Shown piece after piece: positions 25,153-33,608 of a DNA stretch of 64,000 bases (the first letter of the stretch is position 1; each line of letters begins with the position of its first letter). The stretch is from Lachnoclostridium sp. An131. Lineage in GTDB: Bacteria; Bacillota; Clostridia; Lachnospirales; Lachnospiraceae. The translations under genes and the position numbers were made by a program. Under the pieces are notes generated by a model. That model was not told the origin of the DNA, did not search any database, and worked only from the letters and a program-made list of their open reading frames with translations. Location: contig NZ_NFLI01000001.1 in NCBI RefSeq assembly GCF_002160825.1, positions 62,001-126,000 of the forward strand, given 5' to 3'.

Positions 25153-26337
25153 TTACAGCTCTCCGTTCCGGTATCTTGTCACCAGGGCCTGAATCCTGTC
25201 GTAGGGATCCAGGAGATCGCTGATGGAGACATCGTGGTTCAGCGTGTCTACAAGAAGGGCGATGTACTTGCTCATGTTGCAGCTGATGTAATAGGGACGG
25301 CTCAAAAGCTCCGGAGTCTGATAGATCAGGTTCGTGGTCAGAAGCTTGGTGAAGAGTCCTTCCTCATAGGCTTTGTCAAATTTATCGAGGCCGTTGGTGA
25401 ACAGGCCGAAGGTAGAGAAAATATAAATATTGCGGGCTTTGCGTTTTTTCAGCTCGCGGATTACCTCCAGCATGCTGTCTCCGGAGGAGATCATGTCGTC
25501 TACGACGATCATGTCCTTTCCTTCGATGTCTGTGCCGAGAAACTCATGGGCCAGAATCGGATTGCGGCCGTTTATAATGCGGGTATAATCGCGGCGCTTG
25601 TAAAACATGCCCATGTCCAGTCCGAGGACGTTGGCCAGATAGACGGCGCGTGACATGCCGCCCTCGTCCGGGCTGATAACCAGCATATGGTCGCTGTCGA
25701 TCTGAAGTCCCGGCGTATTTTCCAGGAGTCCCTTGATCAGCTGGTAGGCCGGTGTGACGGTCTCAAAGCCGTGGAGCGGAATCGCGTTCTGTACGCGGGG
25801 ATCGTGGGCCTCAAAGGTAAGGATATTTTCGACTCCCATGTTGACCAGCTCCTGCAGGGCCATGGCGCAGTCGAGGGATTCCCGGGCGCTTCGCTTGTGC
25901 TGGCGGCTCTCGTACAGGTAGGGCATGATGACCGTCAGGCGTCGGGCCTTTCCGCCGATGGCTGCAATGACGCGCTTCAAATCCTGAAAATGGTCATCAG
26001 GAGACATGTGGTTGGTATAATTGTAGATTTTGTAGGTCAGGCTGTAATTGCAGACGTCTACCATCAGATAGAGGTCGTTTCCGCGGACGGAATCATCGAT
26101 GGTTCCTTTGGCTTCGCCGGAGCCAAATCGGGGCGTATGGGCAGGGATGAGGTAGGAATCCCGCTCATAGCCTGTGAATGCGATGTTGGATTTGTGTTCA
26201 AGCCCGCTGCTGTGCCGCCATTGTACCAGGTAATCGTTGACCTGGCGCCCAAGCTCCTCACAGCTCTTCAGGGGGATCAGCCCGAGGGATCCGACGGGGA
26301 TAGTTTCAAGTACACGCTGGCTGCGTTGCAGTAACAT
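25153..26337 (-). CDS. prs: Ribose-phosphate pyrophosphokinase
   Basis: A 394-residue PRPP synthetase, making PRPP from ribose-5-phosphate and ATP for nucleotide, His and Trp synthesis. The PRPP-binding loop is MIVVDDMISSGDSM near residue 270. Other blocks are MPYLYESRQHKRSARESLDC, the ATP flexible-loop region, and VISPDEGGMSRAVYL. It is longer than the usual 315 residues because of an N-terminal and inner extension, a form I associate with clostridia. It is the third gene of a leftward group dnaD, DnaI-like, prs, with 59 bp to the preceding gene. Supply of PRPP by rpiB and use by upp are encoded 8 kb away. Confidence 0.9.
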   Translation of the reverse strand: MLLQRSQRVLETIPVGSLGLIPLKSCEELGRQVNDYLVQWRHSSGLEHKSNIAFTGYERDSYLIPAHTPRFGSGEAKGTIDDSVRGNDLYLMVDVCNYSLTYKIYNYTNHMSPDDHFQDLKRVIAAIGGKARRLTVIMPYLYESRQHKRSARESLDCAMALQELVNMGVENILTFEAHDPRVQNAIPLHGFETVTPAYQLIKGLLENTPGLQIDSDHMLVISPDEGGMSRAVYLANVLGLDMGMFYKRRDYTRIINGRNPILAHEFLGTDIEGKDMIVVDDMISSGDSMLEVIRELKKRKARNIYIFSTFGLFTNGLDKFDKAYEEGLFTKLLTTNLIYQTPELLSRPYYISCNMSKYIALLVDTLNHDVSISDLLDPYDRIQALVTRYRNGEL

Positions 26338-26396
26338 AACAGTATTCCTCCATGGTTTGTGTATTGATTGCGCCGGCGCGGCATGGCAATGCGCGC

Positions 26397-27359
26397 TCAG
26401 CTGAGTTTCTTTTTGATTCGGATATCATTTCCGGGCAGCTGGCGGATCGTGTAGCAGCTGATGATCCGGGACAGTGTCCGCTCGGAATAAATGTTCCGCA
26501 GAGCTTCCATATCCAGATTCGAAGAAATCAGAGTGGATTTCTTCCGCAGAATCCTTTCGTTGACGCAGAGAAAGAACTGCGACACGGTGAAAGAATTGGG
26601 CAGCTCAGTTCCCAGGTCGTCTATAATCAAAAGATCACAGTCGAAAATATACGGGTAGGTCTGCTGATAGCTCTGCGCCTGCCTCTCGCCGCCGAAGGCG
26701 GCCCTGGAAAGCAGCTCGAACAGCTGAAACGCCGTCAGATAGACGACAGAGTGGCAGGAGTTCATCAGCTCCTTTGCGATGCAGTTGGAAAGAAAGGTCT
26801 TTCCGGTTCCGACAGCGCCCAGAAACAGCAGGTTCTGAAAGCTTGTATCAAAGCTTTCGATGAACAGGCGGGCATCCATCACATTGCGCCGCATGATCTC
26901 CCGGTCCTCTCCCTCGTACCAGGCATAGGAAAAGGTGTGAAAATTCTCCTTTTCCAGCACTTCCTTCAGGTGGGACTGGTGGTAGAGAAGATCGATTTCT
27001 GCCTGAAGAAAGCAGTGGCATTTCCGATCTCCGATGTAGCCGGTATCCTGGCAGTCCGGGCAGGTATAAATGGGCTCCAGATCCGAGGGCGAAAGCCCGT
27101 GCTCCGAAAGCAGGGCTTCCCGGTTTTTCAGAAGCTCCTGGAGCCTGTTCTCAAGAGCATTCCGCTGCATGGTATCCTGAGATACGGCAGCCCGCACCTT
27201 TCCGGCCTGGCAGGCCGTGATGGCTTCCTCCAGGGAAAGCAGCTGCGGAATCTCCCGGTGAATCCGCGCGAGGCGTTCCTCCAGCTCCTGCCGGGACTGT
27301 GCCTGCCTGCGGGCGTATTCACGCATGATAGAATCGTATTGTGTATTGATCAAAGGCAT
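26397..27359 (-). CDS. DnaI/DnaC-like helicase loader ATPase
   Basis: A 320-residue protein of the DnaC/DnaI AAA+ family. The N-terminal half is helical and carries a zinc-binding cluster, CPDCQDTGYIGDRKCHCF. The AAA+ domain has Walker A GAVGTGKTFLSN near residue 192, Walker B LLIIDDLGTE, and sensor motif STLISSNLDMEAL. Such proteins bring the DnaB helicase to single-stranded DNA during replication initiation or restart. It follows the DnaD-domain gene by 15 bp on the same strand; dnaB itself is at 10.0 kb. It lacks a transposase neighbour, so an IS21 IstB assignment is unlikely. Confidence 0.88.
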   Translation of the reverse strand: MPLINTQYDSIMREYARRQAQSRQELEERLARIHREIPQLLSLEEAITACQAGKVRAAVSQDTMQRNALENRLQELLKNREALLSEHGLSPSDLEPIYTCPDCQDTGYIGDRKCHCFLQAEIDLLYHQSHLKEVLEKENFHTFSYAWYEGEDREIMRRNVMDARLFIESFDTSFQNLLFLGAVGTGKTFLSNCIAKELMNSCHSVVYLTAFQLFELLSRAAFGGERQAQSYQQTYPYIFDCDLLIIDDLGTELPNSFTVSQFFLCVNERILRKKSTLISSNLDMEALRNIYSERTLSRIISCYTIRQLPGNDIRIKKKLS

Positions 27360-27374
27360 GAGCCGCTCCTTTGC

Positions 27375-28445
27375 TTACTGGTTGATGAGCTGCTTCTGCA
27401 GCTTTTCAAAGTCATAATCCCGCTCCTTAAAATTATGGAAACGGTTCTGGGAAGACGGTCTGCGGGCAGAAGGAGCTCCCTTTTCCCGGTTTTCCCGGGC
27501 ACCCTGGCCCGCAGTCTGCCGCTCCCGATCCAGAGTCTCCAGATCGGAGAGAGAGGCCACGTTCTTTTCCTTCCATCCGGTCAGGATCCTGTCCGCGTAT
27601 TCAAAGCTGGGCTGATGGATAGCTGCCATGGTCCGGCTGCAGGCCTCTGTGATAAGCTCCAGGGAGAAGCCGTAGGTCTTCAGCCATTTGTCCATCCAGG
27701 CGATCTCCACATCCACCGGATTCCGGCTGGAGATTCCAAAAGCCTTCAGGATTTTATAATAGGCCCGGTTGTATGTAGTGGTCTGCTGCCTGGCCTGGGA
27801 TACGGTCCGGATGCCGGCCTTATGCCAGCCAAGAGCAGTCGCCTCTATATAATGCAGGCTCTTGTGCCCTCCTGACACGCAGTACTCTACGAGATATTCG
27901 ATGAGATCTGCGCTGAAGCCCAGGGAATCGTGAAAATCCAGAATACGGGCGACCTCCCTGGAGCTCAAGGTTTTTCCAAGATATTGTTCACAGATAAACA
28001 GCAGCTGCTGCGCCTCCTGGGGAGAAAAAAGATCCGCAGGGATACGTTCCGGAGCAGCCTTGCTTTCGGACTGTACAGCCTTCGGCTGGCTGAAAAGGGC
28101 CTCCGGGGCTTCCGGCTCCTTGGGCGCCTCTGCTGCGGTGCCGGAAGAGACACCCTCCAGAATGTGGACACCTGTCAGATTCCTGGAGCCGTCGTAATCC
28201 AGCTTCAGAAGCTTCATTTTTTCCCAGTATTTAAGCGCACGGCAGACATCGTTCTCCGTGTGATCAAATTTGTCGGCAATAAGAGAAATGGAGAGCTCCT
28301 GGGGCTCTGATTTCAGGCAGCGCAGAAGATACAGGTAGATCTTCACGTATTCGCCGTTCGCGCCGGGCATGTAGTTGTCCAGAAAAAAATCAGGTACCAG
28401 CGTATGACCGCAGTCCTTGTCTTTGCACAGGATAAATCCGCTCAT
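27375..28445 (-). CDS. DnaD-domain replication protein
   Basis: A 356-residue primosome-type protein. The N-terminal half has a winged-helix pattern (YLLRCLKSEPQELSISLIAD, RALKYWEKMKLL); an acidic Pro-rich linker (about 120-165) follows; the C-terminal half holds the DnaD/DnaB_2 domain, ending in the YxxxILxxW type motif EYADRILTGWKEKNV. It binds DNA and helps recruit the helicase loader encoded next. A longer frame to 28568 exists, but the ATG at 28445 follows GGAGAGGTGTTGAAA and starts the conserved region. Four DnaA boxes lie upstream, so DnaA may control this gene. Confidence 0.85.
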   Translation of the reverse strand: MSGFILCKDKDCGHTLVPDFFLDNYMPGANGEYVKIYLYLLRCLKSEPQELSISLIADKFDHTENDVCRALKYWEKMKLLKLDYDGSRNLTGVHILEGVSSGTAAEAPKEPEAPEALFSQPKAVQSESKAAPERIPADLFSPQEAQQLLFICEQYLGKTLSSREVARILDFHDSLGFSADLIEYLVEYCVSGGHKSLHYIEATALGWHKAGIRTVSQARQQTTTYNRAYYKILKAFGISSRNPVDVEIAWMDKWLKTYGFSLELITEACSRTMAAIHQPSFEYADRILTGWKEKNVASLSDLETLDRERQTAGQGARENREKGAPSARRPSSQNRFHNFKERDYDFEKLQKQLINQ

Positions 28446-28508
28446 TTTCAACACCTCTCCAGTACCCCTCCGGCGGCAGAATAGGCCTGTCCATCGGAAG
28501 GTACCTGT

Positions 28509-28517
28509 ATTGTAGCA
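28509..28517 (-). promoter_or_regulatory. Extended -10 promoter of the dnaD-dnaI-prs group
   Basis: On the minus strand TGC (28517-28515) directly precedes TACAAT (28514-28509), about 65 bp before the dnaD ATG; the -35 is poor. Confidence 0.45.
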
Positions 28518-28602
28518 CATTTCCAGACAAAAAAAAACAGAATTTTGAGGAAGGTTTCTGCTCTTCATTGAGGATGTGAATTACAATTCTGCGGACCAAA
28601 AA

Positions 28603-28809
28603 TGTGGATAATGTGGATAACTTTGTGGAGAAGTATTATCTGCAACCTGCGTCCAGCATGGTTTCAGGCTGAAACTGGGCGGATCAAAGGGAAATGGGAG
28701 GCCTTGGAGCAAAAACAGAAGAAATAATTATGTCAACAGGTTGTCCACAATAAAATCCACATGCTTTTTGCCGCCAAAAGGTGCATAAGCATGTGGATAA
28801 TGTGGATAA
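28603..28809. promoter_or_regulatory. Cluster of DnaA boxes between dnaD and murC
   Basis: Four perfect DnaA boxes (TTATCCACA on the minus strand, TGTGGATAA on the plus) form two abutting tandem pairs, 28603-28611/28612-28620 and 28792-28800/28801-28809. A near match TTGTCCACA lies at 28741-28749 and a weaker AAATCCACA at 28753-28761. The second pair touches the murC stop codon. The cluster is 85-295 bp upstream of the dnaD -10 box. Confidence 0.8.
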
Positions 28810-30189
28810 CTATCCGCGAAGCAGGTCTTCGCCTATATTTATCACGTCTCCGGCGCCCATAGTTATACACAGGTCGCCGTGTATACATTTTTCCAGCAGA
28901 AAGGCTTCGATTTCTCCGAAGGAGGAAAAATAGGATACGTCTGTTCCGAGAGCCGCAAGCTCCCGTTCCAGGTCCCGGGAGCTGATTCCCAGAGTGTCTG
29001 TCTCGCGGGCCGGGTAGATGTCAGCCAGCACGACGTGATCCGCAAGCGAGAGCGCCTGGGCGAATTCCTTCAGGAAGGCCTTCGTGCGGGAATAGGTGTG
29101 GGGCTGGAAGACACACCAGATCTTCCGGTGGGGATAATGGGCGGCCGCCTGGAGGGTAGCACGGATTTCCGTGGGGTGATGGGCGTAATCATCGATGATG
29201 GTTATGCCGTTCACCTGTCCCTTGTACTGGAAGCGGCGGTCGGTTCCGGTGAAGGACAAAAGTCCTTTTTCCACAGCCTCATCAGGAATCTGAAGGGCTT
29301 CGGCAGCCGCAATGGAGGCCAGTGCGTTGAACACGTTGTGTTCTCCGGGAACCTGAAGGCGGATACGGGTGCCTTTGCCGTTCTTCCGCACCAGCCGGAA
29401 GGAGGGGTGGCCGAGCTCGTCATAGGTGATATCGGCTGCCCGGTAGTCCGCAGCTTCCGCCGAGCCGAAGGTGACGACGCGGCAGGCAAGCCCTTCCGTA
29501 ATCTCCTCGTAATCCTCGATATCACTGTTGATAATCAGAAGGCCCTGGATCGGCAGCAGCTCTGCAAACCGGCGGAAGGAACGGCGGATGTCATTCAGAT
29601 CCTTGAAGAAGTCCATATGGTCTTCTTCTATATTTAATATAATCCCTACAGTCGGGAAAAAATGCAGAAAGCTGTTCGTATATTCACAGGCCTCGGTCAG
29701 AAAGACATTGGAACCGCCGACCCGGATGTTTCCTCCGATGGAAGGCAGAATGCCGCCGACCGAGATTGTCGGATCAGCGTCTCCGGCCAGAAGGACGGAG
29801 GCAATCATGGATGTGGTTGTGGTCTTTCCGTGGGTTCCAGCCACCGCGACAGAGGTCTTGTAGTTGCGCATCAGCTGTCCCAGAAGTTCAGCCCGGGAAA
29901 GCATGGGGAGCTTCCGCCTTTTCGCTTCCGCGTATTCAGGATTGTCCGGGTGGATAGCTGCTGTGTAGACCACAAGCTGGCAGTCCTCGGGAATGTTGGA
30001 GGCAGCCTGACCGATCAGGACCCGGGCGCCTAAGCTCTCCAGATGCTCCGTCAGCGCAGAAGCGTGGCTGTCAGAGCCGGATACGGAAAAGCCTTCCTTC
30101 AGAAGAATCTCAGCGAGGCCGCTCATACTGATGCCGCCGATGCCGATGAAATGAATGGGGATCGGAGTATGAAAATGAAGCTGATACAT
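28810..30189 (-). CDS. murC: UDP-N-acetylmuramate--L-alanine ligase
   Basis: A 459-residue cytosolic Mur ligase that adds L-Ala to UDP-MurNAc, the first peptide step of peptidoglycan synthesis. It has the N-terminal dinucleotide-like fold HFIGIGGISMSGLAEIL, the ATP loop VAGTHGKTTTTSM, the central ligase residues ACEYTNSFLHFFP and EEDHMDFF, and the C-terminal IDDYAHHPTEI and FQPHTYSRTKAF blocks. The frame begins at a GTG at 30198, but the ATG at 30189 sits 8 bases after AGGAAG and is preferred. It is monocistronic, reading toward the DnaA-box cluster. Confidence 0.95.
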   Translation of the reverse strand: MYQLHFHTPIPIHFIGIGGISMSGLAEILLKEGFSVSGSDSHASALTEHLESLGARVLIGQAASNIPEDCQLVVYTAAIHPDNPEYAEAKRRKLPMLSRAELLGQLMRNYKTSVAVAGTHGKTTTTSMIASVLLAGDADPTISVGGILPSIGGNIRVGGSNVFLTEACEYTNSFLHFFPTVGIILNIEEDHMDFFKDLNDIRRSFRRFAELLPIQGLLIINSDIEDYEEITEGLACRVVTFGSAEAADYRAADITYDELGHPSFRLVRKNGKGTRIRLQVPGEHNVFNALASIAAAEALQIPDEAVEKGLLSFTGTDRRFQYKGQVNGITIIDDYAHHPTEIRATLQAAAHYPHRKIWCVFQPHTYSRTKAFLKEFAQALSLADHVVLADIYPARETDTLGISSRDLERELAALGTDVSYFSSFGEIEAFLLEKCIHGDLCITMGAGDVINIGEDLLRG

Positions 30190-30264
30190 GTTATACACTT
30201 CCTGTTCGTCAATTTTTCACAAGCGGTATAAGAGAAGGGTGTCCCGTATACGCCTGTCATATTC

Positions 30265-30294
30265 AGTATAGCATTAGTATATGAAAAGAGACAA
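30265..30294 (-). promoter_or_regulatory. murC promoter
   Basis: On the minus strand TTGTCT (30294-30289), 18-bp spacer, TATACT (30270-30265). Confidence 0.55.
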
Positions 30295-30540
30295 GCCCCG
30301 GGAATGAAAAACGGGGGAAAACCGGCCCGGCAGGCCCGCCGGTGTCATTGTCCTGAAGGCTGTGTTCACAGACAGTCGCATGGAAACGCTTCCACATGCT
30401 GCCCGTGATTTCTTCAAATGGTATGAATAATTAACAAGAAATTCATTAAAAATTAATGTAAAATAGATATTGTGCTTATAATCATGCAAAAAAACTGTCG
30501 CAAAATGTTTAAAATAAAATGATGAATCAACAAAAAAATG

Positions 30541-30569
30541 TTCACTATTTACAAAAGGTGTGATATAAT
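30541..30569 (+). promoter_or_regulatory. Promoter of glgCD
   Basis: TTCACT (30541-30546), 17-bp spacer, perfect TATAAT (30564-30569), 75 bp before the glgC start. Confidence 0.6.
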
Positions 30570-30643
30570 GTCTGCAAAGACAGCGGAGGCTGTCATGACA
30601 GAACATCGAGACAGAAGGAAATACACGTGCAAGAGGTGATTAG

Positions 30644-31915
30644 GTGATTAAGAAAGAGATGATAGCCATGCTTCTGGCCGGCGGGCAGGGAAGCCGCCTG
30701 GGAGTGCTGACAGCAAAGGTTGCAAAACCGGCCGTGTCTTTCGGAGGAAAGTACCGGATTATTGATTTCCCTTTAAGTAACTGCATTAACTCAGGCGTCG
30801 ATACTGTCGGCGTGCTGACTCAGTACCAGCCGCTGCGCCTGAATACGCATATCGGCATTGGAATGCCCTGGGATCTGGATCGCAATGTGGGAGGCGTTAC
30901 GGTTCTGCCGCCCTATGAGAAGAGCACGAACAGCGAATGGTACACAGGAACAGCGAACGCTGTCTACCAGAATCTGGATTACATAGATACCTACAATCCG
31001 GATTATGTTCTGATCCTTTCAGGCGACCATATATATAAGATGGATTACGAGGTCATGCTCGATTTCCACAAAGAAAACAATGCTGATGTGACTATCGCGG
31101 TCATGCCTGTTCCGATGGAGGAGGCCAGCCGTTTCGGCATCATGATCACCGATGAAAATAACCGTATCACAGAGTTTGAGGAGAAGCCGGAGCATCCCCG
31201 CAGCAACCTGGCTTCCATGGGAATTTACATTTTCAGCTGGCCCATATTGAGAAACGCGCTGATTCAGCTTTCCAGCCAGCCAAGCTGTGATTTTGGAAAG
31301 CATATCATTCCCTACTGTCAGGAGAACGGCAACCGGCTGTTTGCCTTTGAGTTCAACGGCTACTGGAAGGACGTGGGAACTCTGGGCTCCTACTGGGAAG
31401 CCAATATGGAGCTGATTGACATTATCCCGGAGTTCAACCTTTATGAGGAATTCTGGAAGATCTATACGAAGAGCGACGCGGTTCCGCCGCAGTATATTTC
31501 GGCGGAGTCCAAGATTGAGAGAAGCATCATCAGCGGCGGCTCTGAGATTTACGGGGATGTATTTAACTCCGTGATTGGTTCCGGGGTCACGATTGGAAAG
31601 GGCACGGTGGTGCGCGATTCCATTATCATGAAGAATACGAGGATTGGCGGGAACTGTACGATAGACAAGTCTATCATCGCGGAGGAGGCGGAGATCTCTG
31701 ACGGCGTGGTTCTCGGTATCGGCGAAGATATTCCGAATAAGGTTCAGCCGAAGATCTACTCCTTTGGCCTGGTCACTGTCGGTGAGAACTCCTACATACC
31801 GCCGAATGTGCAGATTGGAAAAAATACAGCCATATCCGGCGCTACCACACCGGATGACTATCCGGACGGCGTGCTGGAGAGCGGAGAGACATTGATAAAG
31901 GCAGGTGAGAGATAA
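30644..31915 (+). CDS. glgC: Glucose-1-phosphate adenylyltransferase
   Basis: A 423-residue ADP-glucose pyrophosphorylase, making ADP-glucose for glycogen. It has the nucleotide-binding start [20 protein letters not shown], the [13 protein letters not shown] and [10 protein letters not shown] substrate motifs, [18 protein letters not shown], and a left-handed beta-helix C-terminus. The start is a GTG at 30644 after AAGAGGTGATTAG; an ATG at 30659 would trim five residues. Its TAA shares a base with the glgD ATG, so the two subunits are translationally coupled. In Firmicutes GlgC is the catalytic subunit. Confidence 0.95.
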   Translation: MIKKEMIAMLLAGGQGSRLGVLTAKVAKPAVSFGGKYRIIDFPLSNCINSGVDTVGVLTQYQPLRLNTHIGIGMPWDLDRNVGGVTVLPPYEKSTNSEWYTGTANAVYQNLDYIDTYNPDYVLILSGDHIYKMDYEVMLDFHKENNADVTIAVMPVPMEEASRFGIMITDENNRITEFEEKPEHPRSNLASMGIYIFSWPILRNALIQLSSQPSCDFGKHIIPYCQENGNRLFAFEFNGYWKDVGTLGSYWEANMELIDIIPEFNLYEEFWKIYTKSDAVPPQYISAESKIERSIISGGSEIYGDVFNSVIGSGVTIGKGTVVRDSIIMKNTRIGGNCTIDKSIIAEEAEISDGVVLGIGEDIPNKVQPKIYSFGLVTVGENSYIPPNVQIGKNTAISGATTPDDYPDGVLESGETLIKAGER

Positions 31916-33033
31916 TGAGAGCGATAGGAATTGTACTGGCAGGCGGAAATAATCACAGAATGAGAGAGCTGTCTGACAAGCGCGCTGTTGCGGCTATGCC
32001 TGTGGCAGGAAGCTATCGGGCCATCGATTTCGCGCTCAGCAATATGTCAAACTCTCATATTCAGAGGGTAGCGGTGCTGACGCAGTATAACGCCCGTTCT
32101 CTGAATGAGCACCTGAGCTCCTCCAAGTGGTGGGATTTTGGAAGGAAGCAGGGAGGCCTCTATATCTTTACGCCGACGATTACCGCAGCGAACAGCTCCT
32201 GGTACCGCGGAACCGCGGATGCGATTTATCAGAATCTGGACTGGCTGAAGAAGAGCCATGAGCCCTATGTGGTGATCGCCTCCGGAGACGCGGTTTACAA
32301 GATGGATTACAACAAGGTCCTGGAATATCATATTGACAAGAAGGCGGACATCACGGTTGTCTGCAAGGACATGCCGAAGGGCACGGACGTCTCCCGCTTT
32401 GGAGTGCTTTCGACCGACGAGGATGGAAGGATCCTGGATTTTGAGGAGAAGCCTGTGGAATCGCAGGAGAGCACGATTTCCTGCGGAATCTATGTAATCC
32501 GCAGAAGGCAGCTGATCGAGCTGATCGAGAAATGCGCCCAGGAGGATCGCTATGATTTTGTCCGCGATATCCTGATCCGTTATAAGAATCTGAAAAGAAT
32601 TTTTGCGTACCGCATTTCAGAATACTGGAACAGCGTTTCCTCTGTGGAATCCTATTATGAGACAAACATGGATTTTCTGAAGGCAGACGTCCGCAAATAT
32701 TTCTTTAAGACGTATCCCGATGTGTATTCCAAGGTGCTGGATCTTCCTCCGGCCAAATACAATCCGGGAGCAGACGTCCGGAATTCTCTGGTATCCAGCG
32801 GCTGCATCATCAACGGAGCCGTGGAGAATTCCATACTTTTTAAGAAAGTGTTCGTGGGGAATAACTGTGTGATCAAAAACTCCATTATTCTCAACGAAGT
32901 GTATATCGGCGATAATACTTACATAGAGAACTGCATCGTTGAAAGCCGCGATACAATTCGTGCCAACTCCCGTTACGTAGGGGAGCATGGAGTTAAGATA
33001 GTCGTCGAGAAAAACGAGCGTTACGTCCTGTAG
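31915..33033 (+). CDS. glgD: Glucose-1-phosphate adenylyltransferase, GlgD subunit
   Basis: A 372-residue paralogue of GlgC. It keeps the overall fold (GIVLAGGNNHRMRELSDK, GTADAIYQNLDWL, ASGDAVYKMDY) but departs from GlgC in the first loop, where GQGSRLG is replaced by NNHRMRE. This fits the role of GlgD as a modulatory partner in a GlgC-GlgD hetero-tetramer. It overlaps glgC by one base. spoVG follows at 68 bp. Other glycogen genes (glgA, glgB, glgP) are not in the window. Confidence 0.94.
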   Translation: MRAIGIVLAGGNNHRMRELSDKRAVAAMPVAGSYRAIDFALSNMSNSHIQRVAVLTQYNARSLNEHLSSSKWWDFGRKQGGLYIFTPTITAANSSWYRGTADAIYQNLDWLKKSHEPYVVIASGDAVYKMDYNKVLEYHIDKKADITVVCKDMPKGTDVSRFGVLSTDEDGRILDFEEKPVESQESTISCGIYVIRRRQLIELIEKCAQEDRYDFVRDILIRYKNLKRIFAYRISEYWNSVSSVESYYETNMDFLKADVRKYFFKTYPDVYSKVLDLPPAKYNPGADVRNSLVSSGCIINGAVENSILFKKVFVGNNCVIKNSIILNEVYIGDNTYIENCIVESRDTIRANSRYVGEHGVKIVVEKNERYVL

Positions 33034-33101
33034 CGAAGCCCACGCGAAGCACTATTACGATAAACTGACCTGAAAAGGGCAGAAAAAAGGGGGCAAGAAG
33101 T

Positions 33102-33377
33102 ATGCATATTACAGATGTACGCGTACGGAAGGTATCAAAGGAAGGTAAAATGAAAGCCGTCGTATCCATCACCATTGACGATGAATTTGTAGTTCATGAC
33201 ATCAAAGTGATTGAAGGCGAGAAGGGGCTGTTTATCGCAATGCCCAGCAGAAAAGCTTCTGACGGTGAATACCGGGATATCGCACATCCGATCAATTCCG
33301 GTACACGGGATCATATCCAGTCAGTGATTCTGGATAAGTATGAGGCGGCTCTGCTGGAGTCGGAAGAAGAGGCTTAA
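33102..33377 (+). CDS. spoVG: Septation regulator SpoVG
   Basis: A 91-residue SpoVG protein: [20 protein letters not shown], then [26 protein letters not shown] and the [12 protein letters not shown] segment are diagnostic. It is a small nucleic-acid-binding regulator linked to septation, sporulation and envelope genes in Firmicutes. GGGGGCAAGAAGT precedes the ATG; a strong terminator follows 45 bp after the stop. In Bacillus it lies near prs, pth and mfd close to the replication origin, and the same neighbours occur here within 10 kb. Confidence 0.97.
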   Translation: MHITDVRVRKVSKEGKMKAVVSITIDDEFVVHDIKVIEGEKGLFIAMPSRKASDGEYRDIAHPINSGTRDHIQSVILDKYEAALLESEEEA

Positions 33378-33422
33378 GCTTTTAGGGGTAATGATAAAAA
33401 TTTAAATACAGGTATTGGGGTG

Positions 33423-33453
33423 GAACGCCGTCCGGAAGGACGGCGTTCTTTTT
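33423..33453 (+). terminator. Terminator after spoVG
   Basis: GAACGCCGTCC (33423-33433), tetraloop GGAA, GGACGGCGTTC (33438-33448), then five Ts. A textbook intrinsic terminator. Confidence 0.93.
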
Positions 33454-33501
33454 GCGTACAGGACCTTTTTGCCAGACACTCGGGAGAGAAAAATTTTGAC
33501 T

Positions 33502-33520
33502 GTAAATCATATAGATTTAC
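33502..33520. promoter_or_regulatory. Operator-like palindrome upstream of the iron-type ABC operon
   Basis: Perfect inverted repeat GTAAATC (33502-33508) and GATTTAC (33514-33520) around ATATA, overlapping a TTGACT hexamer at 33496. It looks like a repressor site; the protein is unknown. Confidence 0.5.
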
Positions 33521-33551
33521 GTGATTTTAACAGATATTTTACGCAAATGCC

Positions 33552-33581
33552 CTCGAATCACTCAGAATTCGAGAGTATAAT
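33552..33581 (+). promoter_or_regulatory. Promoter with overlapping inverted repeat for the ABC operon
   Basis: A perfect TATAAT at 33576-33581 has a weak TCGAAT at -35 distance. An inverted repeat, CTCGAAT (33552-33558) with ATTCGAG (33567-33573), fills the region between the boxes, so a bound protein would block polymerase. Confidence 0.5.
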
Positions 33582-33608
33582 CACATAGCGAAACGAGTGA
33601 GGTAGAAC

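Larger units (their letters stand above)
30190..30643. other. Divergent murC-glgC intergenic region
   Basis: About 450 AT-rich bases with a promoter in each direction and no coding stretch I can support. The part from 30420 to 30540 is strongly AT-rich with several A-tracts, as often seen upstream of strong promoters. Confidence 0.5.

Noticed and set aside
26397-27359. IstB, the ATPase of IS21-type elements
   Set aside because: No IstA transposase or inverted repeats nearby; the DnaD neighbour and zinc cluster support a helicase loader.
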